Source of the DNA: Annona cherimola
Lineage: Eukaryota; Streptophyta; Magnoliopsida; Magnoliales; Annonaceae
Direction: 5' to 3'
DNA length: 64,000 bases
Assembly (NCBI GenBank): GCA_030490835.1
Contig: CM059977.1
Location: 9,514,765 to 9,578,764 of the forward strand
Positions 23,204 to 34,240 of the stretch are shown piece after piece. Position 1 is the first letter of the stretch, and every line of letters begins with the position of its first letter. The notes under the pieces are model-generated. The model worked only from the letters and a program-made list of their open reading frames with translations, did not search any database and had not been told where the DNA came from. Position numbers and translations under genes: made by a program.

Positions 23204-26011
23204 ATGAGTGCCCGTGCTCGGCTTCGTGGTTGGAAGCGACGGAAGCATGCGCCCACCTCGGTCTTCATTTCAGAGATGAGTTCGTTCGTGAATTCGGACC
23301 TATGCCAGATGTTCAACCTTGCGGAGATCAGCGCAGCCACAAATGACTTCAATCAGCGCCTTCGAATTGGACTTAGCGCGTTTGGCGAGATCTACAGGGG
23401 AGTCATCGATGGTAGAGAAGGCGGCATGCAACTGCAAGCAGTTGCCATCAAGCGTTTTAACTGTGAAGTCGGGCAGCATGGGTTGCGTCTGTTCGAAACC
23501 GAGTTTAGGATTCTCTCAAAGCTACGCCAACGCTTCCTTGTCTCCGTCGCCGGTCTCTGTTTGGAAGACTCCACCTGGTTGATCATCGTCTGCGACGACA
23601 TGGCACATGGGAACCTCTGCCAATATCTCAGCGACCCGGAAAAGCCTCCTCTTCTTTGGAAGCAGAGACTCGAGATCTGCATTAGGGCCGCCCGTGTCTT
23701 GCATTACATCCACACGGAGGTAACTAGTAATGCTATTATCCACCGAGACGTAAATGCAAGGAACATCCTCCTTGATTCGAACTGGGAGGCCAAGCTCTCA
23801 GATTTGATATGGTCCAAGATAGATTTCATTGAAGAAAACGACCCTATAAGCACCAGGATTGTTGGGGGTATTGAATATATGCATCCAGAAGATGTCACTC
23901 GGTGGCAGATGCTGGAAAAGTTGGATGTGTACAGTTTTGGGGAGATACTATTTGAAGCCCTCTCCGTATACCCACCGGATACACGATTCCCAAGGAATCT
24001 AGTGAGCTTGGCAGCGTGGGGTTTGTATTGCCAGCAGAAGGGCATGCTGGAAGAGACGATGGATGCCAATCTAAAGGGGCAAATCACACCAGAGTGCTTA
24101 AAAATGTTTGCAGACACTGCTGCCACGTGCTTGGCTGATCGTGGGATGGACCGACCGGCGATGGGGGATGTCTTGCGAAATTTGGAAATGGCATTGCATT
24201 TGCGGGAAACAGATTTGCCACCCTCAACTTTCGCACAGAGTAACCACAAAACTGCAGTAGGCTCGGGCCGGACGAACATCAGTGGAGTCCTTGCATCGTT
24301 CCTGCCCCACTGCAAGCACATCTCCTTGGAAAATATCAAGCTTGCCACTGATAACTTCCATGAGAACCGCCGCACTGGAGGAGGGCACAGCAGGATTTAC
24401 AAAGGAGACATTACCGGTGTGGACTTTCCAGTTGCAATCAAGATTACCCAAGCTCAAAGTACGTGGCAAACAGAGATCCCGATTCTCTCTACGCTACGCC
24501 ACGATAACCTTGCGTCCTTGATCGGTTACTGCGACGAGTACTCAGGAATGATCCTCATTTATGAGTACATGGCTCTTGGGAACCTTCAACAACATCTCTA
24601 CGAGCCTGAAAAGCCTCCCCTCCCTTGGAAGACAAGGCTCAAGATCTGCATTGGAGTTGCCTCTGCCCTGCACTACTTACACTATGGATCTAGTGGTAAA
24701 GCTATCATCCACCAAGATATCAACACGACTAATATCCTCCTTGACAACGATTTTATCCCCAAGCTTTCGGGTTTCGGGAAATTGATGAGGAGTTTCACTC
24801 AGGATTCGGCTGTAGTGGGTAGCTGGGGATATATGGACCTTGAATGCTTATGTCATCATCCTCTGACACGAAGTTCAAATGTGTATTCATTTGGGGTGGT
24901 GCTGTTCGAAGTGCTTTGTGCACGCCCAACAATGGACATGTCATTACCTAGTGATCAGAAGATCTTAACTGAATGGGCCCTTCATTATCAGGAGAATGGT
25001 ATGCAAGATGAGATCATTGATCCCCATCTAAAAAGAGAGATTGGGCCAGACTGCTTCAAAATTTTCGTGGAAACTGCTAAGCAGTGCTTGTCTGACGATG
25101 GAGTTAATCGACCGACAATGAAGGATGTGCTGCGCAACCTAGAAATTGCGCTACAACTGCAAGAGGATTTCGACTTTAGGTTGTTCACTTTTGCGGAGAT
25201 TAGGAAGGCCACTAATGATTTTGACAAGGTCCTACTCATTGGAGAAGACAGATTTGGTAAGATCTACAGAGGGGCCATTGATGGTGGAGCCACCCATGTT
25301 GCAATTAAGTGTACGAATCCAGAAACTCAATTCCGATTTCGTGAGCACAAAAATGAGCTTGAGATGATCTTTAAGCTACGTCACCGCCACCTTGTCTCCC
25401 TCCTCGGTGGCTGTGTGGAGAAGAAGTCCGAGATGATCTTCATCTACGATTATATGGCACGTGGGAGCCTCCGTGATCATTTATATAAGTCACAAAAGCG
25501 TCCTCTTCTTTGGAAGCAGAGGCTTGAGATTTGCATTGGGGTCGCCCGTGCCTTGCACTACCTCCATTTTGAGGCCAGTCGACAGGTCATTGTCCATGGA
25601 GGTGTTCGGACGAGCAATATCCTCTTGGATTACAAGTGGGTTTCCAAGCTAGCTGAGATTGGACGTTTTACGAGGACCTCCATGAGGGATTCAGGGGGCC
25701 TTCCTTTGGATACGGAGTCGGAGAAGTTGGATGTGTACTCATTTGGAGTGGTGCTGTTGGAAGTTCTCTGTGCACGTCCGGCAATAGACAGTTCATTGCC
25801 AGGGAATCAGGCCATATTGGCTGTGTGGGCAATGCATTGCCACAAGAATGACATGCTTGAACAGATCATCGATCCTTGTCTAGAAGGGCAGATCAAGCCA
25901 CAGTGCTTGAGGAAGTTTGTGGAGACGGCTTTGAAGTGCTTAGTTGATCGGCCATCAGTGGGGAATGTGTTGTCCGACCTTGAAGTGGCACTCCATTTGC
26001 AGGAACGCTGA
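23204..26011 (+). CDS. TK3: intact triple-kinase protein (CrRLK1L-type domains A-B-C)
   Basis: A single uninterrupted frame of 935 codons. A basic leader with WKRRK precedes three kinase domains: A about 37-332, B about 370-652, C about 658-933. The sequence is of the CrRLK1L (FERONIA-like) class, but malectin domains, signal peptide and membrane segment are absent, so a cytosolic protein is inferred. A: glycine loop GLSAFGEIY, K83, E100, HRD (D182), N187, but DLI for DFG (D200 kept) and no GYLDPEY. B: K413, HQD (D505), GFG (523-525), so the metal-binding Asp is lost. C: loop GEDRFGKIY, K702, HGG (798-800), EIG (818-820) and a shortened activation segment. Only A keeps Lys, Glu and both Asp. 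The start is the ATG in the CCAACATG context shared with TK2 and TK5. The architecture resembles plant tandem kinase proteins used in immunity; that role is inference. Confidence 0.92.
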   Translation: MSARARLRGWKRRKHAPTSVFISEMSSFVNSDLCQMFNLAEISAATNDFNQRLRIGLSAFGEIYRGVIDGREGGMQLQAVAIKRFNCEVGQHGLRLFETEFRILSKLRQRFLVSVAGLCLEDSTWLIIVCDDMAHGNLCQYLSDPEKPPLLWKQRLEICIRAARVLHYIHTEVTSNAIIHRDVNARNILLDSNWEAKLSDLIWSKIDFIEENDPISTRIVGGIEYMHPEDVTRWQMLEKLDVYSFGEILFEALSVYPPDTRFPRNLVSLAAWGLYCQQKGMLEETMDANLKGQITPECLKMFADTAATCLADRGMDRPAMGDVLRNLEMALHLRETDLPPSTFAQSNHKTAVGSGRTNISGVLASFLPHCKHISLENIKLATDNFHENRRTGGGHSRIYKGDITGVDFPVAIKITQAQSTWQTEIPILSTLRHDNLASLIGYCDEYSGMILIYEYMALGNLQQHLYEPEKPPLPWKTRLKICIGVASALHYLHYGSSGKAIIHQDINTTNILLDNDFIPKLSGFGKLMRSFTQDSAVVGSWGYMDLECLCHHPLTRSSNVYSFGVVLFEVLCARPTMDMSLPSDQKILTEWALHYQENGMQDEIIDPHLKREIGPDCFKIFVETAKQCLSDDGVNRPTMKDVLRNLEIALQLQEDFDFRLFTFAEIRKATNDFDKVLLIGEDRFGKIYRGAIDGGATHVAIKCTNPETQFRFREHKNELEMIFKLRHRHLVSLLGGCVEKKSEMIFIYDYMARGSLRDHLYKSQKRPLLWKQRLEICIGVARALHYLHFEASRQVIVHGGVRTSNILLDYKWVSKLAEIGRFTRTSMRDSGGLPLDTESEKLDVYSFGVVLLEVLCARPAIDSSLPGNQAILAVWAMHCHKNDMLEQIIDPCLEGQIKPQCLRKFVETALKCLVDRPSVGNVLSDLEVALHLQER

Positions 26012-28150
26012 GGAGTCTAGGGAGTAAATACACCTGTTCGGAGCTAAAATTGGCAAACCTCTAACTTCAGCACTGCTTTTTAGCCCATTTAAGCCATGCT
26101 AAAATTTCGATACATTTTATGGGCTGTGTTAGCGACTATTTCACAATGGTTTATGCCGCAGTTGGATATAAAGTCACAACACAACAAAATCCCACTTAGG
26201 AAAAGGAGCATGAACCTGTTTTATTCAAGAAGTGCAGCCAACCAAAGACACGGATGTAGATGCGCCATTGTATAAGTGGCAATCACTTTCTACAACATTA
26301 GAAAAGATAAAAGTATATTTTTTTAAATTGGAAGCAAAAAGCACATTCGGCTGATGGGAAGCTTGAGTAGGGAACCTCCTCAATTCAGAGCAGCTTTTTA
26401 ACCCATTTAAGTCGTGCCTAAGTTTCCATACACTGGTTGTATAGGCGGTGTTTATGATGATTGTACAATTACTTATGCTGGATGTAAAGTCAAACACAAG
26501 GAAATCCTACTTTGAAAATTTATTACGACCATCCTTTCTTCGAGAAGTGCAGCCTAGCAAAGTTTACAGAAGATCTCTGAAATTTGCAAGCGACACAATT
26601 GCAATTCGAAGCTCAAACTGAAATATCAGCACCGCCTTAATAATCTGGATTTTTCCAGATAGCAGCAACCGACTAATGCATGCCACAAAGATCTGCACCG
26701 CCATTATCTGGATTTTTCACTCTTCATGCAATGCATTGGTAGAGTGTGTGCATAGGTGGTGAGTTGAGTGGGAGCATTCGGTGTAAAGTGTGAGATGTGT
26801 GAGCTTAAGGGTAGATTGTGAGTGATATTGTGAGTGGTGAGATAAGAAGTGTAAAGAGGGGTATAGAGTGAATTGTGGATAGTGCTAGTGCTAGTGCTAG
26901 TGCTAGATAGGTGGAGTCTGTAAGTTTAGAGTTCCAAATTATATTTTCGGTTGTAATTTTTTTTTTTAATAAATAAATTATTTTTAGAGCATCCATTTTC
27001 TCAACACGAACGATGAGGAAGCTGCGCCGCTTTGGCGGTTTTTCCGCTTCACAATTCAAGGTGTATGAAATTGGTCTTCTCCCTTGTGACTAGACCTGTA
27101 GAGGAGGAAGAAGAAGAAAATGGAGATGAGGATGGCGACACTACCATGGCTAAGGAAGTAGGGTGCTGCCAAGAGCATCGAATTCGTTATGATATATTGG
27201 CATTTTTGTTATCGCATTGAGAGGCGTTGGTGATGCAGCCTCTCAGCCGTGCCTTAGTAGCGATCGTAGGGTCTCTTCTCAATCTCCACGTCCAATTTAA
27301 CAATATAGCCTTGGAACACGCATTGGAGCGATCCCTCAGCGGCCATTCTCAAGCTTCTGTTACCACTTCGTGGGCCACGGATGAATTCCTCCAGCGCACT
27401 TGATGTAAGCGTATTTATTACAGAAATGTTGTTGGTTGTTAATGAGACAAGAAAGCAATTTGTAGGAACTGAAGATTAGGCTCTTGCTTCGGTTCTTACT
27501 GTGTTTATCATTTTTACAAATACTTCCATAGTTTCCAACGTTGGAGAAAACAGTTCTTGTCCTCCAGACATAGAGGGTATATGCTCTGTTTTTGCCAGAG
27601 TATCCTCAGATGATCGATGTAATGCCATGAAACATAGCTGAAGGGCGCAAAACAGCCCCTTTTTGGGACTAGAACATGCTCTTGTAAAAATTGTTAAAGG
27701 TGCGTTGAGAAGCATGGCCAAATTCTTTACAAGATATTATCCACAATCTTAATTGTACTAGAGGGTAACATTGACAGTTCACGATAAAAGAAAGGTTGCA
27801 GAAATGGAGGACATAGCCAAACGTAGAGAATGGAAGCTAGGTTTGGCATTCTACGATTTGCACCGCATCGTAGCCAACGCGTTAGATCCAAAGAATTCTC
27901 TGGGAACCGTATAGAGGAAAGCAGTGCGCCCTACTTGAATTTTTCAACCGTGAATTTCAATAATGGTGTTCCAGTATTTTTACATTGGAGCGATGTGATT
28001 TTGTTAGCGTGGGTTGACAAATTCAACGGTTGGCTGGTTAATGACCAGAGGGAAGTCTACGCTGCCAACATAAATGGGCCATGTTCATAGCTGGGTTGAG
28101 CCGTCGCCGAAAGCGAAGGCCGGCCCGTGCAAGAAAATGTGGGCTCGACC
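26012..28150. other. 3' flank of TK3, duplicated block without a recognised gene
   Basis: Ordered matches to the flanks of TK1 and TK2; one anchor (26040-26110 and 26350-26430) occurs twice, indicating a local duplication. A (gctagt)n microsatellite lies near 26881-26905. An acidic ORF at 27032-27220 has counterparts at 2941-3135 and near 13990-14100, but frames and lengths differ. Confidence 0.55.
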
Positions 28151-28889
28151 CAATCATAGAACACTGAATACAAGACATTGCAGCTGATACTGCATTTGTT
28201 GTGTGGTCTTTAATCATTGAAAGATGTTCGTTGGTCGACATAAAAAGGAACTCAGAAAAAATTCGTTTCTACTAATATAATAGACAACAAAAAATAACTG
28301 AAGATATAAAAATATATTTCTCAGATTTTATATTTTGAAGGTATTCTTTCGTTTAGTTATAACACGAGAAAATTTTTAAATTATTTATTATGGAAACTAT
28401 CAAAATCCTACATATGCCAAAATTAATCTATTCGATATTATTAGAAAATATTAAACTTTTTTTTGCTATAACATAAAATATAGGAAATACTTTGAAATAT
28501 TAAAAACTTCTATTTTTAAAAAATATGTTCACATTAAAAATAATCGTCGCTTGCATTACGTGATTGAATTTTGGAAAATAAATTTTGAAAACATTTTTCA
28601 TCAATTTTAAAATAAATTTCGTTTTTGTGCCTAAGATTATTTTTGTAAAATCTTAAAACTTTGAGGTTTTTTGTAAGTATCTAAATAATAGGATCAAAAT
28701 AAAAATAGCAAAACTTTAAGGAATGTTTTCGCAAATAACCTAACCACGGCGTTTCTTGGATTTAATGGTGCAATTAGCATCTTTATTTTTTTTAAAAATC
28801 CCTCAATTAGCATGACTTGAGGCCTTTGCATTAGGAATACTCACGTCGCCGTAAATTTGGGTTTTCTTCTTGTCGCTAGTGGGTTTGTC
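28151..28889. other. AT-rich intergenic DNA
   Basis: No gene, RNA or repeat recognised. Confidence 0.5.
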
Positions 28890-29277
28890 ATGTGGTCTTC
28901 GGATTTCGGAAAGCCTTGGTGCCTCATTAATGCATTAAACAAAGACTTGCAGAAGGGAAAATTTCTGCCCAGCCAAACTTTACTCGGCTCAGTTCAGAAT
29001 TTCCACCACCATTGTCGAGTTCCATTCCTCAAGCTATAAACAAACCCCACTCGAAGATGGCAAGATATTATGTATATGGTTAGTGGCGTAGTGCTGCTCC
29101 ATCCAATACTGGTCGAGACAGTATTTCCACAAGGAAGGCCCACATTCTTCAACGGCATGTGAAAATCGCCGGAATCCAAATCCCAACCTTGCGTACTGGC
29201 GCTCCTAATTAAGCCTAATTACCACCATCCTAGATCGGAAACCGATTCACGAGATGAGGAGCACGCAGTGGGATTAG
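28890..29277 (+). promoter_or_regulatory. 5' flank of TK4
   Basis: Matches the orphan block 21345-21900 and, in the part around ATTAAACAAAG, the flank of TK5 (37205-37300). An AG dinucleotide just before 29278 could be a splice acceptor for a lost upstream exon. Promoter function not shown. Confidence 0.35.
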
Positions 29278-30440
29278 GTGGTCTTGGGATGGTTAGCCCT
29301 TGCTGTTTTCCTTTGTGCTTCTTGCCGTCGTCTGAAGGATGCCCCCATCAGGTATGCAGACCCGTCGTCCATTTCCGGGGTCCAGATTTTCACCTATGCA
29401 GAGATGAAGAAGGCGACTGGCAACTTCGATCCGGCACGCCGGATTGGCATTGGCGGCTTGGGCGTGGTCTACAGGGGACTCAATGATGGTGGAGCTGCAG
29501 AAGTTGCCATCAAGCGTTTCGTTCCAAACTGACGTCGACATGCTCTCTCCAAGCTACGCCACCGCCACCTCGTCTCCTTCGTGGGTTACTGTTCCGAAGG
29601 CCCTGAGATGATCGTTTTCTACGGTTACATGGCACGTGGGAATCTCCGCCAGCATCTCTACGAGTCACAATCTCAAATAAGGCCTCCCCTCTCTTGGAAC
29701 AGGAGACTTGAAATCTGCATTGGAGCTGGCCGCGGCCTTCACTACCTCCACGCTGAGGTTATTAGTCACGTCCTCATCCACCAAGCTGTGGCATCGAGCC
29801 ACGATCTCCTTGATTCAAACTGGAACGCCAAGATTGCTCATTTCTCATCGTCCAAGGTATGTTGTATGCAGGAAAATGATCCTGTAAGCACCTTCGTTCA
29901 TACTACCGTGGGTTATATAGATCCTGAACACTTTCGACGGGGGGGTGAGTCCGAAAAGTTTGATGTCTATGCATTCGGCGTGGTACTCTTCGAAGTTCTC
30001 TGTGCACGCCCTCCATTGAATGCTCCATTAGCAAGGGATCGGATCAAATTGGTCGACTGGGCCCTATCTTGCCAACAAAGAGGCATGCTTGAAGGGATCA
30101 TAGATCCCTGTCTAAACTGGAAAATCGCACCAAGCTGTTTTGAGTCGTTTGTGGAGACCGCCGCCATGTGCGTGGCCGATGATCGGATGGACCGACCTAC
30201 AATGGGAGATGTCCTGCGGAACCTCGAATTTGCGTTGCATTTGCAGAAAACTGCAGAGGTGGCACCCTTACTACCTGCACGATGGGGCTAGTAGTGAAGT
30301 TGTCATCCATGGAGATGTCAACATCACTAACATCCTCCTAGACAATCATTCCGTTCCCAAGCTTTCAGGTTTCAAGCGGTCGATAAGGAGATTCATGGAG
30401 GATTCAAATGCCATGGTTGGCGATGAATATAGGGGTACAA
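29278..30440 (+). pseudogene. TK4: truncated kinase remnant with a transmembrane-like stub
   Basis: The frame opens after a TAG at 29275-29277 with no ATG, so an upstream exon is missing. It begins with a hydrophobic run (LGWLALAVFLCASC) followed by CRRLK, like the end of a receptor-kinase membrane segment. Domain A N-lobe (IGIGGLGVVY, VAIK) is followed by a stop and frameshifts at about 29520-29565 with loss of the helix C region. The frame continues 29581-30291 with HQA for HRD, HFS for DFG and GYIDPEH. At about 30255 domain A is joined directly to the middle of domain B (catalytic loop HGD, then GFK for DFG), showing an internal deletion; the sequence then ends. No domain C. Not a functional kinase. 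Confidence 0.8.
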
Positions 30441-32661
30441 CCGCCAGAACATCAAGAAGCACCCGTCTCCCCCCGTTGGAATGAAACCCAGGCTCCGCCG
30501 CTCCGGTCAATTCTGCAAAATTTGCAAACTTCCGACACAGGCCGCCAGTGGCTATTTCATCCAACCACCTGTCTTCCAGCCAATGCCGACAATTCGATTT
30601 TCTCGAGCGCGGGTTTTTCTGGTCAAAGTCAACGACTAGAACCTGTTTTCTCCTTCTTCAAATTCGTTCCGGTTTCGATGACCGCAACCTACCGGCATCA
30701 ATGGCTTCAAATTCGTTGCTTGCTGGTGGAATTCGGGACTAGCCATCGGATTTTTTATATTTTGTGTAGCCATTGCACTATCGCAATTCACATGGGTTTC
30801 TTCCCATCGGAGGCATTGTGTAGCGGCCGGTCGAACAATCCACAACGGTGGTCGAAAACAGAATCGTAAACAAGTGGTTGCAAATGTCTGGGATTCAAAA
30901 CAGAAAATATAAAAGTTTCATGTAAACAAATGTTTCTGTTGCCACTGAAGCAGTGCCTCGGTGGTACCAAGGCCGGTCCCTCGTACGTTCCCTTTTTCTG
31001 GATGCCTACCAGCTGAGCTACAGCAGCTGAGCCCTCATAAAGAGTTCTTAAGTTCGAATGTTGGTGCATGCATTTTATATTAGTTAGTTATTGCATTGTG
31101 CGATGACATGATGTGGTGACGTTATTTCTCTTCGGTTTGTAGGAGTATCTACAATGGTTCATCCGTTGAGATATTTAAGATATTTGTAAAATTATTGCGA
31201 GAAAAATTTTAAGAATGTATCAAAACTTGCTTGTAATACCAGTTGAGATATCAGAACAAATGTTTCAGTCGAAGATGACTTCATTCGTGAATAGTCAAAA
31301 TTCAAGACTCATATCCGAGGACTTCATGTACAATCATGACTCAAAACATTATAATCGGTAGTCAGGACAATGAAGTTGAATAGAATCATCAACCAAATGG
31401 GTTTTAGATAGCATATAAAAACAAAAAATTAAAAGACAAATGGCATTTATGTCAAATCGACTGCATCCAACGACTTATTTATCAGTCAGCATGGAGAAAA
31501 TTTCGTAATACCAGTTGACCGTTCACTTTTGTTATGGGTGTGTGCTTGGCATTTCACCAAGCATGTAAATTTAAAATTTTTAATTCTAGTTCTCAAAAAA
31601 AAATTTAGTTCTTAGTAATTATCTTACTTTAAATTATTTCTTTATATATTCTTATATAACAATTCTACTTTTTAAATATCTATCATGATCACACATATAA
31701 CTACTTTATCTAATTCAATTTTATTCTATTTACTCATCGTCATTACTTCAATCATGTCACATTTCTTCTCACATTTAAGAATGTTTTACACAAAAACTTT
31801 TATGGTAAATTGCATATATACTTATGAATTTTATCCCTAATGCCACTTATACACACAAATGTTCAAAAATTCTAAACATACCGATGTATTTTGTTTAAAA
31901 TTTCACTTATACTCATGTCATTAAAGATCTGTTAATTCCTTGTGAAACGATGAATATTCATCCTTAATTATGTTATTGTAGCTAAACATTTATATTTTAA
32001 TGAATTTTTAGTAATTCTATAGCTATAAAAATCATATATTGTTCTAATATAAATTTTTAGTGTTTGGTAAATCAACCTCAAATTATATTGTGGCATCAAC
32101 ATATCTGTTGTCTCATAAAAGCCAGCGGCGTATTTAATGAATTCCTAAAGATGTAAATATTTGTGAAATTTTAATGTCCTCAACATATGGGTCATTTCAT
32201 AAGAGCTAGCAGCGAATTTAATAAATTCCTAACAATATAAATATTAGTAAAATTTTAAGCAAAATATGTAAGCATATGTAAAATTTTTGAAAATGTATCC
32301 GTATAAATAAAACTAACAAGGTTAATGAGTATACGTGGAACTTATCCAAATTTTTATTACAAATTTTAAAACGTGCGAAACACAAGCTTCGTCATTTATC
32401 ATGTTATTTTTTCTCGTGCGAAAGCAGTAAGTACCGTGTGGAAGTGGGTACGAAGACTGCGGTTTTCTTTCCTGAGTTGTTGCTCCTCTTTTACTCTGCT
32501 CTCCTCTTCTCACGAAGCCACGAAATCCTACTTCTCTCATTGGTCTATCCCAACTTCCTTGTCAGAGGTATCTGTCTCCTTCCAACCTCTTCCTATTCCC
32601 CTTCCAACAGAAGATTTTTCCCTCTTTATTGTAATTTTTTTTACGTCGCATTTGATATTAT
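30441..32661. other. Intergenic DNA between TK4 and the Pack-MULE-like element
   Basis: No gene seen. At 30950-31065 the minus strand has a tRNA A-box-like stretch (TAGCTCAGCTGGTAG), possibly a SINE remnant, but no B box or target duplication was found. A dispersed AT-rich repeat lies at about 31585-31800. Confidence 0.4.
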
Positions 32662-32898
32662 TTCATCTTCTCGAGTTCTGATCTTTTCCGACCGGTCAGT
32701 TACACAGGGTGTTATCGACCACGCCTCTCGCTCGTTGGATATTGCGGGCTCATTTCTGGCCGTTGGATGAGAGGCATACTTTGTGGAAGCTGGGAGCGCA
32801 ATTAATGCGAGAGAATTTTTACCGACAGGCCCCTATCAGGCTGGATGATGGCAAGCTCAGTCATCCCGCATCTCGTCTCCCTCCTCCCTGAGGTATTC

Positions 32899-33110
32899 TT
32901 GCTGGAATAGCTCTGGAATTCAGCAAGGCATTGAGCTAGTTTGGGTTGGCAACAAACCTCATTGTCCATCTCATTAGAATCCTGCGTCAAGATCTTGATA
33001 CAGCAGCCAAGAACGTGAACTACTGGATTGGGGTCACAGCGATGCTGCCTCTAATTGGAGGATTACTCGTCGATGCTTACACAGGGAGATGCTCAATGGT
33101 CGTTGCATAA
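32899..33110 (+). pseudogene. NPF (NRT1/PTR) transporter gene fragment
   Basis: The plus-strand frame encodes a stretch typical of NPF5-type proton-coupled nitrate/peptide transporters: an FGLATNLIVHLI segment, LDTAAKNVNYW, and LLVDAYTGR, matching the first membrane helices. An in-frame TAG interrupts it near 32938, and TAA ends it at 33108-33110. Only about 65 residues of a protein that usually exceeds 550 are present, with no start. It lies within the Pack-MULE-like element 42 bp from an opposing subtilase fragment, so it is best seen as captured sequence. Confidence 0.7.
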
Positions 33111-33151
33111 GGAGGATTTATCTTATGGTAACTCCAATATCTCTTTCTGAT

Positions 33152-34240
33152 TCAGAGGAATGCTATGTAGTCGTTGGCATCCAGGTCGTAGACGAGTCCC
33201 GGATCCAGAGCTTTGTTGGGATTCACATGCCCGACGCCGTGGACAAATGGCGTCGATTCCTTTCCAGTGGCGAGATCTCCGACCACTCCTTCGGCATTGT
33301 CTATGTTGTAGGCCGTCGTCATGAGCGCTGACTTGATTTCAGTGGGGCTCCGAGTCGGGTGGGCTTTCCGGAGCAAAGCGGCAGGGCTTGAGACGTGCGG
33401 GCAGGCCCTGGACGTGCCGGAAATGATGTTGAAATCAACCAGCCTGGGATCTATGTCGAGATCTGTGGGGCTGGTGAAGCCGGTCCAACCCGCCAAGATG
33501 TTGACGCCCGGCGCGATGACATCAGGCTTGAGAATTTCCGCCGTTTGATAGTTGGGCCCCCGGCTGGAGAAAGCAACCACTTTGGGAGACGTCGGCAACG
33601 GCCCAATCACTGTGCCGCGGAATCGGATTGTGCCTGTAGGGGATGAGTCTGACTGCGCATAGCCTCGCATCCTATTGCCGGCTCTGGCACCGACCATCGT
33701 GGCGGGGATGAGATGTGTATCAACAATCAGCTCTTCACCGTTTTCATCCGTATTGGCAAGGATCATGCCGGCCCCACAAGCCTGCTTCACTGAGGCGCCC
33801 TTCTCCACGCGGGCGTTTCCGCAGTCGCAGAGCACAATTTTCCCGGCGACTTTCAACGGATCGAGCTGGCCGGACAAGCAGAAGTTGCTGTCGCAGTCCC
33901 CGCCATAGACAACCAGCAGATTGTCGTCACATGGATCGCCGGCGTAGAGCGACACTCCACCATAGACACTTCCATCGCCGAGAATGACATCAGCGGGGAA
34001 CTCCCTGTCGATCATCGAAGCGCCGTCGGTTAAAATCCACGGCGCAATGTTCACGGCCGGAATTCCCCACCGAGCATGAGACGACAATGCCCTTTTGCAT
34101 AGATCCAAACGCCCTGATGGCAATCGAATCATCGGAGTACCTCGGCGGATACCCATTAGCGCCCACAGACAGCAAGATTATGTCCACCCCATTGGCGACG
34201 GCCTGATCCATGGCGGCGAGTATGTCAGGAGACGAGAGAG
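33152..34240 (-). pseudogene. Subtilisin-like protease (S8, plant SBT1 type) fragment
   Basis: Reading leftwards, the frame starts at SPDILAAMDQAVANGVD (about 34230) and runs to GIVVSCSVGNSG. A deletion with frameshift follows near 34055-34095, then VNIAPWILT, a PA-domain region, VAFSSRGPN, and the catalytic serine region as GTSRACPHVS instead of the usual GTSMACPHVSG, ending after DYIAFL at a stop (33154-33152). The signal peptide, inhibitor domain, catalytic Asp and His regions and the fibronectin-like C-terminus are missing. It cannot be an active protease. It lies inside the Pack-MULE-like element. Confidence 0.85.

Noticed and set aside
30950..31065. tRNA gene on the minus strand
   Set aside because: A perfect A-box-like stretch exists, but no B box, acceptor-stem pairing or anticodon arm could be drawn.
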